From positions 4,836,001 through 4,900,000 of the forward strand of contig NZ_CP095050.1 of NCBI RefSeq assembly GCF_022921075.1: a stretch of DNA of 64,000 bases, given 5' to 3'. The notes under the pieces are model-generated. The model saw only the letters and a list, made by a program, of their open reading frames with translations. It was not told where the DNA came from and searched no databases. The stretch comes from Hymenobacter sp. 5317J-9. GTDB lineage: Bacteria > Bacteroidota > Bacteroidia > Cytophagales > Hymenobacteraceae. The translations under genes and the position numbers were made by a program. Numbering within the stretch: the stretch's first letter is position 1; each line of letters starts with the position of its first letter. Positions 25,234-33,635 of this stretch are shown piece by piece.

Positions 25234-27024
25234 TTAGAACACGTACTCGTTGGCTTCGATGAGCTTAGCGGCCACGCGGCGGCGGGCTTCCTTCACGTTC
25301 ACCAGCTCGGCTTTGGTGAAGCGCTTCAGGCCCATAAGCAGCAGGCGCTGCTCGTCGCCCTCGGCCATGCTGCCGATGGCGTCTTTGCCGGCTTTCTCTA
25401 CCAAATCCACGGCGTCGGCCAGGTACACGCGGGCCATGTCGGCCTGGGCGGCCACGGCCTCCTCACCTTTCAGCGAAGCTTCCTTCTCCACGCGCAGCAG
25501 GGTGCTCTCGGCGATGTAGGTTTTGATGGCCATGTCGGCGATGTTCATCAGCAGCTCCTGCTCTTTGGCCAGGGTGGCGGTGAACTTCTGCACGGCCGAG
25601 CCGGCCACCATCAGAATGGCTTTCTTCAGGTTGGCGATGGTTTTCATCTCCTTGCTGAATAGACCGGTTTCCTCGTCTTGGCTCATGCTCGGGATGCTCA
25701 TCAGCTCCTGCTGCACGGCCTGGGCGGGACCCATCAGGTCGATTTCGCCTTTCAGGCCCTTCTTCAAAATCATGTCAACGGCCAGCAGGCGGTTGATTTC
25801 GTTGGTGCCCTCGAAAATGCGGTTGATGCGCGAGTCCCGGTAAGCGCGGTCCATCGGGTAGTCGGCCGAGAAGCCGTAGCCGCCGTAAATCTGCACGCCT
25901 TCGTCCACCACGTAGTCGAGCACTTCCGAGCCTTCCACTTTCAGAATGGCGCACTCCACGGCAAACTCGCGGGCGGCACCCAGCAGGGCCTCGTTGGCCC
26001 CTTTGCCCTCGGCCATGAGCTTCTGCTCCATGCGGTAGATGTCGTCACCGGCACGATAGATGGCCGATTCAACGGCGTACATGCGGATGGCCTGTTGCGC
26101 CAGCTTGAATCGGATGGCGCCAAACTTGCTGATGGGCAGTTTGAACTGCACCCGCTCGTTGGCGTATTTGATGCTCTGGTTAGCCGCGCCTTTGGCACCG
26201 CCCAGGCAGGCCGCCGCCAACTTGATGCGACCAATGTTCAGCACGTTGAAGGCGATGAGGTGGCCTTTGCCAATCTCGCCCAGGATGTTCTCCTTCGGCA
26301 CCAGCGCGTCGGACAGGAACACCTGACGGGTCGACGAGCCTTTGATGCCCATTTTGTGCTCCTCGTTGCCGAGGCTCAGGCCGGGCGTGTTTTTCTCCAC
26401 GATGAAGCCCGTGAACTGCTCGCCGTCAATCTTGGCAAACACGATGAACACGTCGGCAAAGCCGGCGTTGGTAATCCACATTTTCTGGCCGTTCAGCACG
26501 TAGTGCGTGCCTTCGGCGTTCAACACGGCTTTGGTTTTGGCGCCCAGGGCGTCGGAACCGGAGCCGGGCTCGGTGAGGCAGTAGGCGCCCATCAGCTCGC
26601 CGCTGGTGAGGCCGGGTAGGTACTTAGCCTTCTGCTCGTCGGTGCCGAAGTACAGAATGGGCAGCATGGCAATGCCCGTATGGGCCGCAAAGGCTACCGG
26701 AAACGAGTGGCCGCCGCCCACACCCTCCGTCACGCGCAGGGCCGTGGGGAAGTCCATGTCGAGCCCGCCGTATTGCTCAGGAATGCTCACGCCGAACAGA
26801 CCCAGCTGACCGGCTTTTTCCATCAGACCGCGCATCAGGCCCTCCTCGTGATTGTCGAGGCGGTCAAGCAGGGGCTGCACTTCCGTTTGCACGAAGTCCA
26901 GACAGGTCTGGTACATCATGTTCTGCTCTTCCGTAAAGTCAGCCGGCGTGAAGACGCTCTGCGCATCGGTCGGCTTGATGATGAACTCGCCGCCTTTCAG
27001 GCTGGCATTCTGCGTTACTTCCAT
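25234..27024 (-). CDS. Acyl-CoA dehydrogenase
   Basis: 596 residues, longer than the ~380-residue core because of a C-terminal helical extension, as in the FadE-like/VLCAD-type forms common in Bacteroidota. Typical motifs are GAYCLTEPGSGSDA and YVLNGQKMWITNAG in the flavin-binding middle, and VQIYGGYGFSADYPMDRAYRDSR, which carries the FAD/substrate-site region. It catalyses the first oxidation of fatty-acid beta-oxidation. It is followed by a terminator. Two near-identical palindromes lie in its promoter region, suggesting control by the MarR regulator encoded nearby. Confidence 0.92.
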   Translation of the reverse strand: MEVTQNASLKGGEFIIKPTDAQSVFTPADFTEEQNMMYQTCLDFVQTEVQPLLDRLDNHEEGLMRGLMEKAGQLGLFGVSIPEQYGGLDMDFPTALRVTEGVGGGHSFPVAFAAHTGIAMLPILYFGTDEQKAKYLPGLTSGELMGAYCLTEPGSGSDALGAKTKAVLNAEGTHYVLNGQKMWITNAGFADVFIVFAKIDGEQFTGFIVEKNTPGLSLGNEEHKMGIKGSSTRQVFLSDALVPKENILGEIGKGHLIAFNVLNIGRIKLAAACLGGAKGAANQSIKYANERVQFKLPISKFGAIRFKLAQQAIRMYAVESAIYRAGDDIYRMEQKLMAEGKGANEALLGAAREFAVECAILKVEGSEVLDYVVDEGVQIYGGYGFSADYPMDRAYRDSRINRIFEGTNEINRLLAVDMILKKGLKGEIDLMGPAQAVQQELMSIPSMSQDEETGLFSKEMKTIANLKKAILMVAGSAVQKFTATLAKEQELLMNIADMAIKTYIAESTLLRVEKEASLKGEEAVAAQADMARVYLADAVDLVEKAGKDAIGSMAEGDEQRLLLMGLKRFTKAELVNVKEARRRVAAKLIEANEYVF

Positions 27025-27055
27025 GACGGTTGGGGTGGGGATGAGAAGGTAAAAG

Positions 27056-27073
27056 TGTTCGGCACGCCTACTA
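27056..27073. promoter_or_regulatory. Putative MarR operator, promoter-proximal copy
   Basis: An 18-bp imperfect palindrome, TGTTCGGC-AC-GCCTACTA, 32 bp upstream of the acyl-CoA dehydrogenase start. A second copy 68 bp further upstream matches it at 17 of 18 positions. Assignment to the MarR protein is inference. Confidence 0.5.
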
Positions 27074-27123
27074 TTTAAAGAAACAACGAAGCGGCCGGAT
27101 TAGTGTTGCAAGATAAGAAAAAA

Positions 27124-27141
27124 TGTTAGGCACGCCTACTA
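27124..27141. promoter_or_regulatory. Putative MarR operator, distal copy
   Basis: TGTTAGGC-AC-GCCTACTA, with the core palindrome TAGGC..GCCTA perfect. It is adjacent to the terminator of the thiolase gene. Confidence 0.5.
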
Positions 27142-27189
27142 CTTTGTTAAAAGAAAACCCCAACTGAGCGGGGTTTTCTTTCAACAAAG
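27142..27189 (-). terminator. Intrinsic terminator of the thiolase gene
   Basis: An extended stem (CTTTGTT..AAGAAAACCCC with GGGGTTTTCTTT..AACAAAG) with loop AACTGAGC. It ends the MarR-fadB-thiolase unit, so the acyl-CoA dehydrogenase gene has its own promoter. Confidence 0.88.
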
Positions 27190-27192
27190 AGG

Positions 27193-28377
27193 CTACTTCA
27201 GCAACTCGTAGATACCAGCCACGCCCTGGCCGCCGCCCACGCAGGCCGTGACCATGCCGTACTTCTTGCCACGCGCACGCAGCTCGTCGAAAAGCTGGAT
27301 GCTGAGTTTGGCGCCGGAGCAGCCCAGCGGGTGGCCCAGGGCAATGGCGCCGCCGTTCACGTTCAGCTTCTCAGGGTCGATGCCCAGCTCGCGCACCACG
27401 GCGATGGACTGCGAGGCGAAGGCTTCGTTCAACTCAATCAGGTCGATGTCGTCGAGCTTAAGGCCGGCTTGTTTGAGGACTTTTGGCACAGCCTTGATGG
27501 GGCCCATGCCCATAATGCGCGGGTCGACGCCTTCGGAGGCGTAGTTCACCATGCGGGCCACGGGCTCCAGGTTCAGCTCCTTCACCATGCGCTCCGACAT
27601 CACGAGCACGAAGGCCGCGCCGTCGGAGGTTTGGGAAGAGTTGCCGGCGGTCACGGTGCCGTTGGCGGCGAACACGGGGCGCAGCCGGGCGAGGGCTTCC
27701 ACCGAGGTATCGGCGCGGGGGCCTTCGTCGGTGTCCACCACGTAAGAGCGGTTTTTCTTCTTGCCGGTGGCCGGGTCGAGGTAGGTTTCCTCTACCGTGA
27801 TGGGCACAATCTGCTTCTTGAACTTACCGCCTTCGATGGCCTTGATGGCCTTCTGGTGCGAGTTGTAGGAGAATTCGTCCTGGTCCTGGCGGCTGATTTT
27901 GTAGTCGTTGGCCACGGCTTCGGCGGTGAGGCCCATGCCCATGTAGTAGTCAGGGTGCTGCATGGCCAGCTTGTAGTTGGGCACGGTTTTCCAGCCCACG
28001 GTGGGCACCATGCTCATGCTCTCGGTGCCGCCGGCAATGATGCAGTCGGCCATGCCGGCCGAGATTTTGCCCACGGCCATGGCAATGGTTTCGACGCCGG
28101 AGCCGCAGTAGCGGTTCACGATGAGACCGGGCACGTTGATGGGCAGGGCCAGCAGCGAGATGAGACGGCCCATCTGCAGGCCCTGCTCAGCCTCGGGCAC
28201 GGCGTTGCCGACGATGACGTCGTCGATGCGCGTGGGGTCGAGGGCGGGCACTTCGGCCACGAGGTGTTTGATAACGGCCGCGGCGAGGTCGTCGGGCCGG
28301 GTGAAGCGGAAGCCGCCGCGCGGGGCTTTGCCCACGGCCGTGCGGTAGCCGGCTACGATATATGCTTGTTGGGACAT
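27193..28377 (-). CDS. fadA: Acetyl-CoA acyltransferase (thiolase), FadA-type
   Basis: 394 residues, standard length. The nucleophilic cysteine is in NRYCGSGVETIA, the histidine motif is GGAIALGHPLGCSGAK and the second active-site cysteine is in MVTACVGGGQGVAGI. It performs thiolytic cleavage in beta-oxidation. Gene order with the FadB-like gene upstream supports a degradative role rather than acetoacetyl-CoA synthesis. Repeat copy 5 fills the gap to the upstream gene. Confidence 0.93.
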   Translation of the reverse strand: MSQQAYIVAGYRTAVGKAPRGGFRFTRPDDLAAAVIKHLVAEVPALDPTRIDDVIVGNAVPEAEQGLQMGRLISLLALPINVPGLIVNRYCGSGVETIAMAVGKISAGMADCIIAGGTESMSMVPTVGWKTVPNYKLAMQHPDYYMGMGLTAEAVANDYKISRQDQDEFSYNSHQKAIKAIEGGKFKKQIVPITVEETYLDPATGKKKNRSYVVDTDEGPRADTSVEALARLRPVFAANGTVTAGNSSQTSDGAAFVLVMSERMVKELNLEPVARMVNYASEGVDPRIMGMGPIKAVPKVLKQAGLKLDDIDLIELNEAFASQSIAVVRELGIDPEKLNVNGGAIALGHPLGCSGAKLSIQLFDELRARGKKYGMVTACVGGGQGVAGIYELLK

Positions 28378-28389
28378 GGTGTGTTGATT

Positions 28390-28491
28390 GTCATCCTGAG
28401 CGTAGCGAAGGACCTTATCACGCCTGCACTACTGAGGTTTAAACCGCTAACAAAGGCCGCCGTGATAAGATGCTTCCTTCGTCAGCATGAC
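28390..28491. repeat. Palindromic intergenic repeat, copy 5 (mosaic)
   Basis: The left arm (GTCATCCTGAGCGTAGCGAAGGACCTTATCACG) is of the copy-4 subfamily. The right arm (CGTGATAAGATGCTTCCTTCGTCAGCATGAC) ends as in the CATGCTGA subfamily and lacks several bases. The stem is therefore poorer than in other copies. It lies inside the beta-oxidation operon. Confidence 0.8.
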
Positions 28492-28497
28492 AAATAA

Positions 28498-30906
28498 TTA
28501 GTTTCGGAGTGGCTTGCCCGTCGTAAGAATGCTCTGTATCCGCTCCAGCGTCTTGCGCTCGCCGCACAACGACAGGAAGGCTTCACGCTCCAAATCCAGC
28601 AGGTACTGCTCGCTCACTTCGGTGGGCGACGACAGGTCGCCGCCGCACATCACGTAGGCCAGCTTATCAGCAATGAGCTGGTCGTGGGTCGAGATGTAGT
28701 TGCCCTGCTGCATGGCATACACGCCGGTTTTGAACATGGCTAGCGCACCCTTGCCGTGTACCTTGATGTTGGTTTTCGGCGTGGGCTGGGTGTAGCCAGC
28801 GTCGGCCAAATCCAGCGCGGCGGCTTTGGCGGCGGCGATGATGCGGTTGCTGTTCACCACGATTTCGTCGCCGCGGCGCAGGAAGCCCAGGTCAAAAGCT
28901 TCGGCAGCCGAGGTCGAGACTTTAGCCGTGCTGATGGTCATGTAGGTGTTGCGCAGCAGGTTGAATTCGGGCTCGCCCTCTTCGTACTTGGCCGCGGTGC
29001 GCAGCGTCATTTCCTTGGTGCCGCCGCCGCCGGGAATCAGGCCCACGCCGAACTCCACGAGGCCGATGTAGGATTCAGCGGCCGCTACCACGCGGTCGCA
29101 GTGCAGGTTCAGCTCGCAGCCGCCGCCCAGCGTGAGGCCGTGCGGCGCGCCCACCACCGGGATGCTGCTGTAGCGCATCCGCATCATGGCGTTCTGGAAC
29201 TGCGAAATCATCAGGTTGAGTTCGTCGAACTCCTGCTCCAGGGCCTGCATGTACACGAGGCCCAGGTTGGCGCCGGCCGAGAAGTTGGGGCCGTCGTTGC
29301 CCACTACCAAGCCGCGGTAGCCTTTTTCGGCCATGTCCACGCCGCGCAGCAAGCCTTCGATGACGTCTTGGCCCAGCGAGTTCATCTTAGAGTGGAACTC
29401 TACGTTCAGGATGCCATCGCCGAGGTCGATAACTGAGGCGCCGGAGTTTTTCCACAGCACCTTGCCGCTGGCGCGCAGGTTGTCGAGCACGATGAAGTTT
29501 TCCACGCCCGGGATGGCCTGGTAGTTCTTCGATTCGATGTCGTAGAACTGGCGCGCGCCGCTGGCATCTACCTTATAGAAGGTCGTGTTGCCGGCGGCCA
29601 GCATCTCCTCAATCCACGGCGCCACGGTGCGGCCGGCGGCTTTGGCCAGGTCCACGCCGGCTTGCAGGCCCAGCGCGTCCCAGGTTTCAAACGGGCCCAT
29701 CTCCCAGCCGAAGCCAGCGCGCAGGGCGTCGTCAATCTTATAGAGCTGGTCGGAGATTTCCGGCACGCGGTTGCTCACGTAGGCAAAGAGGCTGCCGAAG
29801 CTCAGGCGGTAAAACTCGCCGGCCTTGTCCATCCCTCCTACCAATACTTTGAAACGGTCGGCCAGCTTGTCGATGCTCTTGGTCATCTCCAGTGTGGCAA
29901 ACTTCACCTTCTGGCTCGGCTTGTATTCCAACGTGTTCAGGTCCAGCGCGTGAATTTCCGACTTGCCGCCTTCGCCTTTCACTTTCTTGTAGAAGCCCTG
30001 GCCGGTTTTGTCGCCCAGCCACTTGCTCTCGCCCATTTTCTTCACAAAGTCGGGCAGCACGAACACGTCTTTGGCTTCGTCGTTCGGCAGGCCCTGGGCC
30101 AGGCCGTTGGCCACGTTGATGGTCGTGTCCAGGCCCACCACGTCGGACGTGCGCAACGTGGCCGACTTCGCGTGGCCAATCACCGGGCCGGTCAGCTTGT
30201 CGGTTTCTTCCACGGTCAGGCCCAGCTTCTGCATGGTTTGCATGGCGTCGAGCAGGGCAAACACGCCCACGCGGTTGGCAATAAAGCCGGGCGTGTCCTT
30301 GGCCAGCACCACCGTCTTGCCGAGGTACAGGTCGCCATAGTGCTGCAGGAAATCGAGCACCTCCGCATCAGTATCCGGCGTCGGAATGATTTCCAGCAGC
30401 TTCAGGTAGCGCGGCGGGTTGAAGAAGTGCGTGCCGGCGAAGTGCTTTTTGAAATCGTCGGAGCGGCCCTCGGCCAACAGGTGAATCGGAATGCCCGACG
30501 TGTTGCTGGTAATCAGCGTGCCGGGCTTGCGGAACTGCTCCACTCGCTCGTAAAGGCTCTTTTTGATATCGAGGCGCTCCACAACCACCTCAATGGTCCA
30601 GTCGCAGCCGGCAATGTCTTTCAGGTTATCGTCGAGGTTGCCAGTTTTGATGCGGCTGGCGTCGGCCTTGCGGTAGAGCGGCGACGGATTGGCCGTGATG
30701 GCGGCCTGCAGCGCGGCATTCACAATGCGGTTGCGCACGGCGGGCGCGTCCAGCTTCAGGCCTTTTTTCTCTTCGTCGGGCAGCAGCTCCTTGGGCGCGA
30801 TGTCCAGCAGCAGCACCTGCACGCCGATGTTGGCGAAGTGGCAGGCAATGCGCGAGCCCATGACGCCGGAACCCAGCACGGCAACTTTCTTGATGGTTCG
30901 TTTCAT
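28498..30906 (-). CDS. 3-hydroxyacyl-CoA dehydrogenase/enoyl-CoA hydratase fusion (FadB/FadN-like)
   Basis: 802 residues. The N-terminal NAD-binding domain begins VAVLGSGVMGSRIACHFANIG, followed by the HAD C-terminal domains. The C-terminal third is an enoyl-CoA hydratase/isomerase fold with GPNFSAGANLGLV and GGGCELNLHCDRVVAAAES. This dehydrogenase-first order is that of the FadN type, opposite to E. coli FadB. It catalyses the hydration and second oxidation in beta-oxidation. It sits 59 bp after the MarR gene and is probably co-transcribed with it. Confidence 0.92.
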   Translation of the reverse strand: MKRTIKKVAVLGSGVMGSRIACHFANIGVQVLLLDIAPKELLPDEEKKGLKLDAPAVRNRIVNAALQAAITANPSPLYRKADASRIKTGNLDDNLKDIAGCDWTIEVVVERLDIKKSLYERVEQFRKPGTLITSNTSGIPIHLLAEGRSDDFKKHFAGTHFFNPPRYLKLLEIIPTPDTDAEVLDFLQHYGDLYLGKTVVLAKDTPGFIANRVGVFALLDAMQTMQKLGLTVEETDKLTGPVIGHAKSATLRTSDVVGLDTTINVANGLAQGLPNDEAKDVFVLPDFVKKMGESKWLGDKTGQGFYKKVKGEGGKSEIHALDLNTLEYKPSQKVKFATLEMTKSIDKLADRFKVLVGGMDKAGEFYRLSFGSLFAYVSNRVPEISDQLYKIDDALRAGFGWEMGPFETWDALGLQAGVDLAKAAGRTVAPWIEEMLAAGNTTFYKVDASGARQFYDIESKNYQAIPGVENFIVLDNLRASGKVLWKNSGASVIDLGDGILNVEFHSKMNSLGQDVIEGLLRGVDMAEKGYRGLVVGNDGPNFSAGANLGLVYMQALEQEFDELNLMISQFQNAMMRMRYSSIPVVGAPHGLTLGGGCELNLHCDRVVAAAESYIGLVEFGVGLIPGGGGTKEMTLRTAAKYEEGEPEFNLLRNTYMTISTAKVSTSAAEAFDLGFLRRGDEIVVNSNRIIAAAKAAALDLADAGYTQPTPKTNIKVHGKGALAMFKTGVYAMQQGNYISTHDQLIADKLAYVMCGGDLSSPTEVSEQYLLDLEREAFLSLCGERKTLERIQSILTTGKPLRN

Positions 30907-30965
30907 CCTCTAATAGGTGATGAGTGGGAAGTAGGTAAATGACAAAAGCAGGAAGCGGCGCTTCC

Positions 30966-31445
30966 TTAAGAAGCGGACGTTTCCTGCCGCAATGATTTCA
31001 GCACGAAGTCTTCGAAGAGGGTTTTGCCCTCAATCATGCCCGTAATTTGGGCAGCTACTTTGAAAAAGTTATCCAGCTGGCTCTGCGAGATTTTCTCGCG
31101 CACTTTCAGATTGAAGTGGCGCACGGTCTGGCGCGACACCTCCTTTTTCTCCAGCCCGAGCGGGGTCAGAAAAATGCGCACCGAGCGTTTGTCCACCGAA
31201 TCGGCCTGCTTGTAGATGAGGCCTTTTTCTTCCATGCTCCGCAAAATGCGGGTCAGGCTGCGGGTTTCGAGACCGAGCAGCGGGGCAATTTTGGTGGCCG
31301 GGGTGCCTTTTTCCTGGTCGATGTTCAGCAGCACGAACCCGATGCTGGTCGTGATGTCGTTCTGCGCCGCCTGGGTATTGTACATCCGCGAAATCGCATG
31401 CCAAGCCACTTTTATGTTGTAATCGACGGTTTCTTCGGGTTTCAT
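30966..31445 (-). CDS. MarR-family transcriptional regulator
   Basis: 159 residues. A winged helix-turn-helix is visible with GTPATKIAPLLGLETRSLTRIL as the recognition region and MEEKGLIYKQADSVDKRSVRIFLTPLG as the wing; flanking helices give the MarR dimer. As first gene of a beta-oxidation operon, it most likely represses it and responds to a fatty acyl-CoA or related ligand. An imperfect palindrome resembling those in the acyl-CoA dehydrogenase promoter lies 37 bp upstream, as expected for autoregulation. Confidence 0.88.
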   Translation of the reverse strand: MKPEETVDYNIKVAWHAISRMYNTQAAQNDITTSIGFVLLNIDQEKGTPATKIAPLLGLETRSLTRILRSMEEKGLIYKQADSVDKRSVRIFLTPLGLEKKEVSRQTVRHFNLKVREKISQSQLDNFFKVAAQITGMIEGKTLFEDFVLKSLRQETSAS

Positions 31446-31481
31446 AAGCAGACGGTAAGTGCGGTAAACTTACGAAAAATT

Positions 31482-31499
31482 TATTAGGCTTGCATACTA
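31482..31499. promoter_or_regulatory. Putative MarR operator upstream of the regulator gene
   Basis: TATTAGGC-TT-GCATACTA; the two 8-bp halves match as inverted repeats at 6 of 8 positions. It shares GGC..GC.TACTA with the sites at 27056 and 27124. Confidence 0.45.
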
Positions 31500-31546
31500 T
31501 ATTTTTCACAAAAAGGATGCTTTCCTTCGCAGCGCCCAAAACAGCA

Positions 31547-31633
31547 CGTCATGCTGAGCGCAGCCGAAGCATCTCTACCGCGCGAGTAATCATACTGCCG
31601 TGGTAGAGATGCTTCGACAAGCTCAGCATGACG
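31547..31633. repeat. Palindromic intergenic repeat, copy 6
   Basis: CGTCATGCTGAGCGCAGCCG... paired with ...CGACAAGCTCAGCATGACG; inner motif GAAGCATCTCTACC / GGTAGAGATGCTTC. It has the shortest loop of the family. It lies between the MarR gene and the acyl-CoA ligase gene. Confidence 0.87.
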
Positions 31634-31655
31634 TTCCTGGTTATCCTTTGGCCTC

Positions 31656-33437
31656 TCAGCGCTTCTCGGCCTGCATGTAGAGGCTGTCGATGAGGTCCTT
31701 GTTTTTCTCGGTAATCACCTTGCGCTTCACCTTCATGGTGGGCGTCATCTCGCCGCTTTCCACGGTCCAGAGCTCGGGCAATAGCACAATGCGCTTCACC
31801 TGCTCCCACTGCGCGAAGCTTTGGTTGTACTTCTTCACCAAGCCTTCGAACAAGTCCACCACCTGTTCCTTCTTCACGAGTTCCTCGTTGGAGCAATCGC
31901 AGTCCACGTTGTTGCGCTTGCACCAGCCCTTCAGGTCCGAGAACGAGGGAATCACCAGCGCCGAGGGAAATTTCTGGTCGGCGCCCACCACCATGGCCTG
32001 CTCAATGAGGGGGTCTTCCTTCAGCTTGCCCTCAATGACCTGCGGGGCAATGTACTTGCCGCCCGACGTCTTGAACATCTCCTTCTTGCGGTCGGTGATT
32101 TTCAGAAACTTGCCGTTCACCAACTCGCCAATGTCTCCGGTGTGGAACCAGCCTTCTTTGTCAAACACCTCGGCCGTGAGGTCAGGCTTATTATAGTAGC
32201 CCTTCATCACCGAAGCCGACTTGGTCAGAATCTCGCCGTCGGCGGCAATTTTCACTTCCATGTTGTCGATGAGCGGGCCCACGGTGCCAATCATGTTGTT
32301 TTCGGGCTCGTAGCCACCCACGGCAATCACCGGCGAGGTCTCGGTGAGGCCGTAGCCTTCCATCACCCGAATGCCCGCGGCCCAGAACACGCGGGCCAGG
32401 CGCGGCTGCAGCGCGCCGCCGCCGCTCACAATGCAGCGCAGGTTGCCGCCCAGCGCCTCGCGCCACTTATTAAAAATGATTTTGTTGGCCAACGCCAGCT
32501 GCGTGTTGTAGAGGAAACCCTGGTCCTTCTGCGTGTCAAACTTCAAACCCAAATCCAGCGCCCAGAAGAACAGGTTTTTCTTGATGCCCTCCTGCTCGTG
32601 GCCCTTGGCGACGATTTTATCATACACCTTCTCCAGCAGGCGGGGCACGGTGGTGAAAATCTGGGGCTTCACCTCACGCAGGTTGTCGGCAATCACGTCC
32701 ATGCTTTCGGCGTAGTAGATGCTCACGCCGTTTATCATATACAGATAAGTCACCATGCGCTCGAAAATGTGGCAGAGCGGCAGGAAGCTCAGGGCTTTGT
32801 CGTTTTTCGTGACGGGCACGAAGCGTTGCGAGTTGCGGCAGTTGCTCAGGATGTTGTCGTGCGTGAGCATCACGCCCTTGGGGCTGCCGGTGGTGCCGCT
32901 GGTGTAAATGAGGGTCAGCAAATCGTCGGGCTCCACGGCCGCTTTGAGCGGGTCGAGGTCGGCGGGGTTGCCCTTCTTGCCGATTTCGAGCAGCTCGCTG
33001 AAATGGCGGGCGCCGTCAATCTTGTCGAAGGTGAAAATATTTTCGGCGGGAATGTCGAGGCCCTGGGTGGCCTCCTTCACCTTGTCGAACAGCTTGGCAT
33101 CGGCCACAAACACGGCCCGCACGCCGGCGTCGGTGAAGATGTATTTGTAGTCCTCCACCGTGATGCTGGGGTACATCGGCACGCTGGTGGCCCCGATTTG
33201 GGAGATGCCAAAATCGGCCAGCATCCACTCCGGGCGGTTCATGCTGATGATGGCCACCTTGTCGCCGCGCTTGAGGCCCAGCGATACCAGACCGAGACTG
33301 ACGAGGTTGGCCTGGTCGAGCAGTTGCTGGCTGCTAATGGGCACCCACTGGCCATCTATTTTCGAGGCCAAGGCGTCGGATTTGGGCGAAGTGGCAATTT
33401 GATGCGGGAGGATATCGAAGGCGCGACGAACGTCCAT
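31656..33437 (-). CDS. Long-chain acyl-CoA synthetase (AMP-forming)
   Basis: 593 residues. The AMP-binding motif LIYTSGTTGSPKGVMLTH is intact; the second conserved motif is GYGLTETSPVIAVGG, and the hinge region is GWFHTGDIGELV...KITDRKKEMFKTSGGKYI. This pattern fits the FadD15/FACL-type ligases. It activates fatty acids for the beta-oxidation enzymes encoded downstream on the same strand. It has a separate promoter region because repeat copy 6 and the MarR promoter lie between. Confidence 0.92.
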   Translation of the reverse strand: MDVRRAFDILPHQIATSPKSDALASKIDGQWVPISSQQLLDQANLVSLGLVSLGLKRGDKVAIISMNRPEWMLADFGISQIGATSVPMYPSITVEDYKYIFTDAGVRAVFVADAKLFDKVKEATQGLDIPAENIFTFDKIDGARHFSELLEIGKKGNPADLDPLKAAVEPDDLLTLIYTSGTTGSPKGVMLTHDNILSNCRNSQRFVPVTKNDKALSFLPLCHIFERMVTYLYMINGVSIYYAESMDVIADNLREVKPQIFTTVPRLLEKVYDKIVAKGHEQEGIKKNLFFWALDLGLKFDTQKDQGFLYNTQLALANKIIFNKWREALGGNLRCIVSGGGALQPRLARVFWAAGIRVMEGYGLTETSPVIAVGGYEPENNMIGTVGPLIDNMEVKIAADGEILTKSASVMKGYYNKPDLTAEVFDKEGWFHTGDIGELVNGKFLKITDRKKEMFKTSGGKYIAPQVIEGKLKEDPLIEQAMVVGADQKFPSALVIPSFSDLKGWCKRNNVDCDCSNEELVKKEQVVDLFEGLVKKYNQSFAQWEQVKRIVLLPELWTVESGEMTPTMKVKRKVITEKNKDLIDSLYMQAEKR

Positions 33438-33604
33438 GGGGGTGGGATTTGCGAAAGCAGGCGAATGAAATTCACCTTAAATAAAAAGCTTTTTTCTCGG
33501 GCAAGCTACGCCTCGGGGGCGCAGCAGCACGGTTGGGCTTACGGGTAAAAACCAATCAGGCCGCGAAAACGGTCAAAAAACCGCCGGCGCGGCCTTTTCC
33601 TGTG

Positions 33605-33612
33605 TAATTTTG
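33605..33612 (+). promoter_or_regulatory. -7 box upstream of the ureohydrolase-like gene
   Basis: An exact TAATTTTG, 23 bp before the ATG at 33636. No clear -33 element. Confidence 0.4.
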
Positions 33613-33635
33613 GGCCGCTTGCTTTTCCGTCCCCA

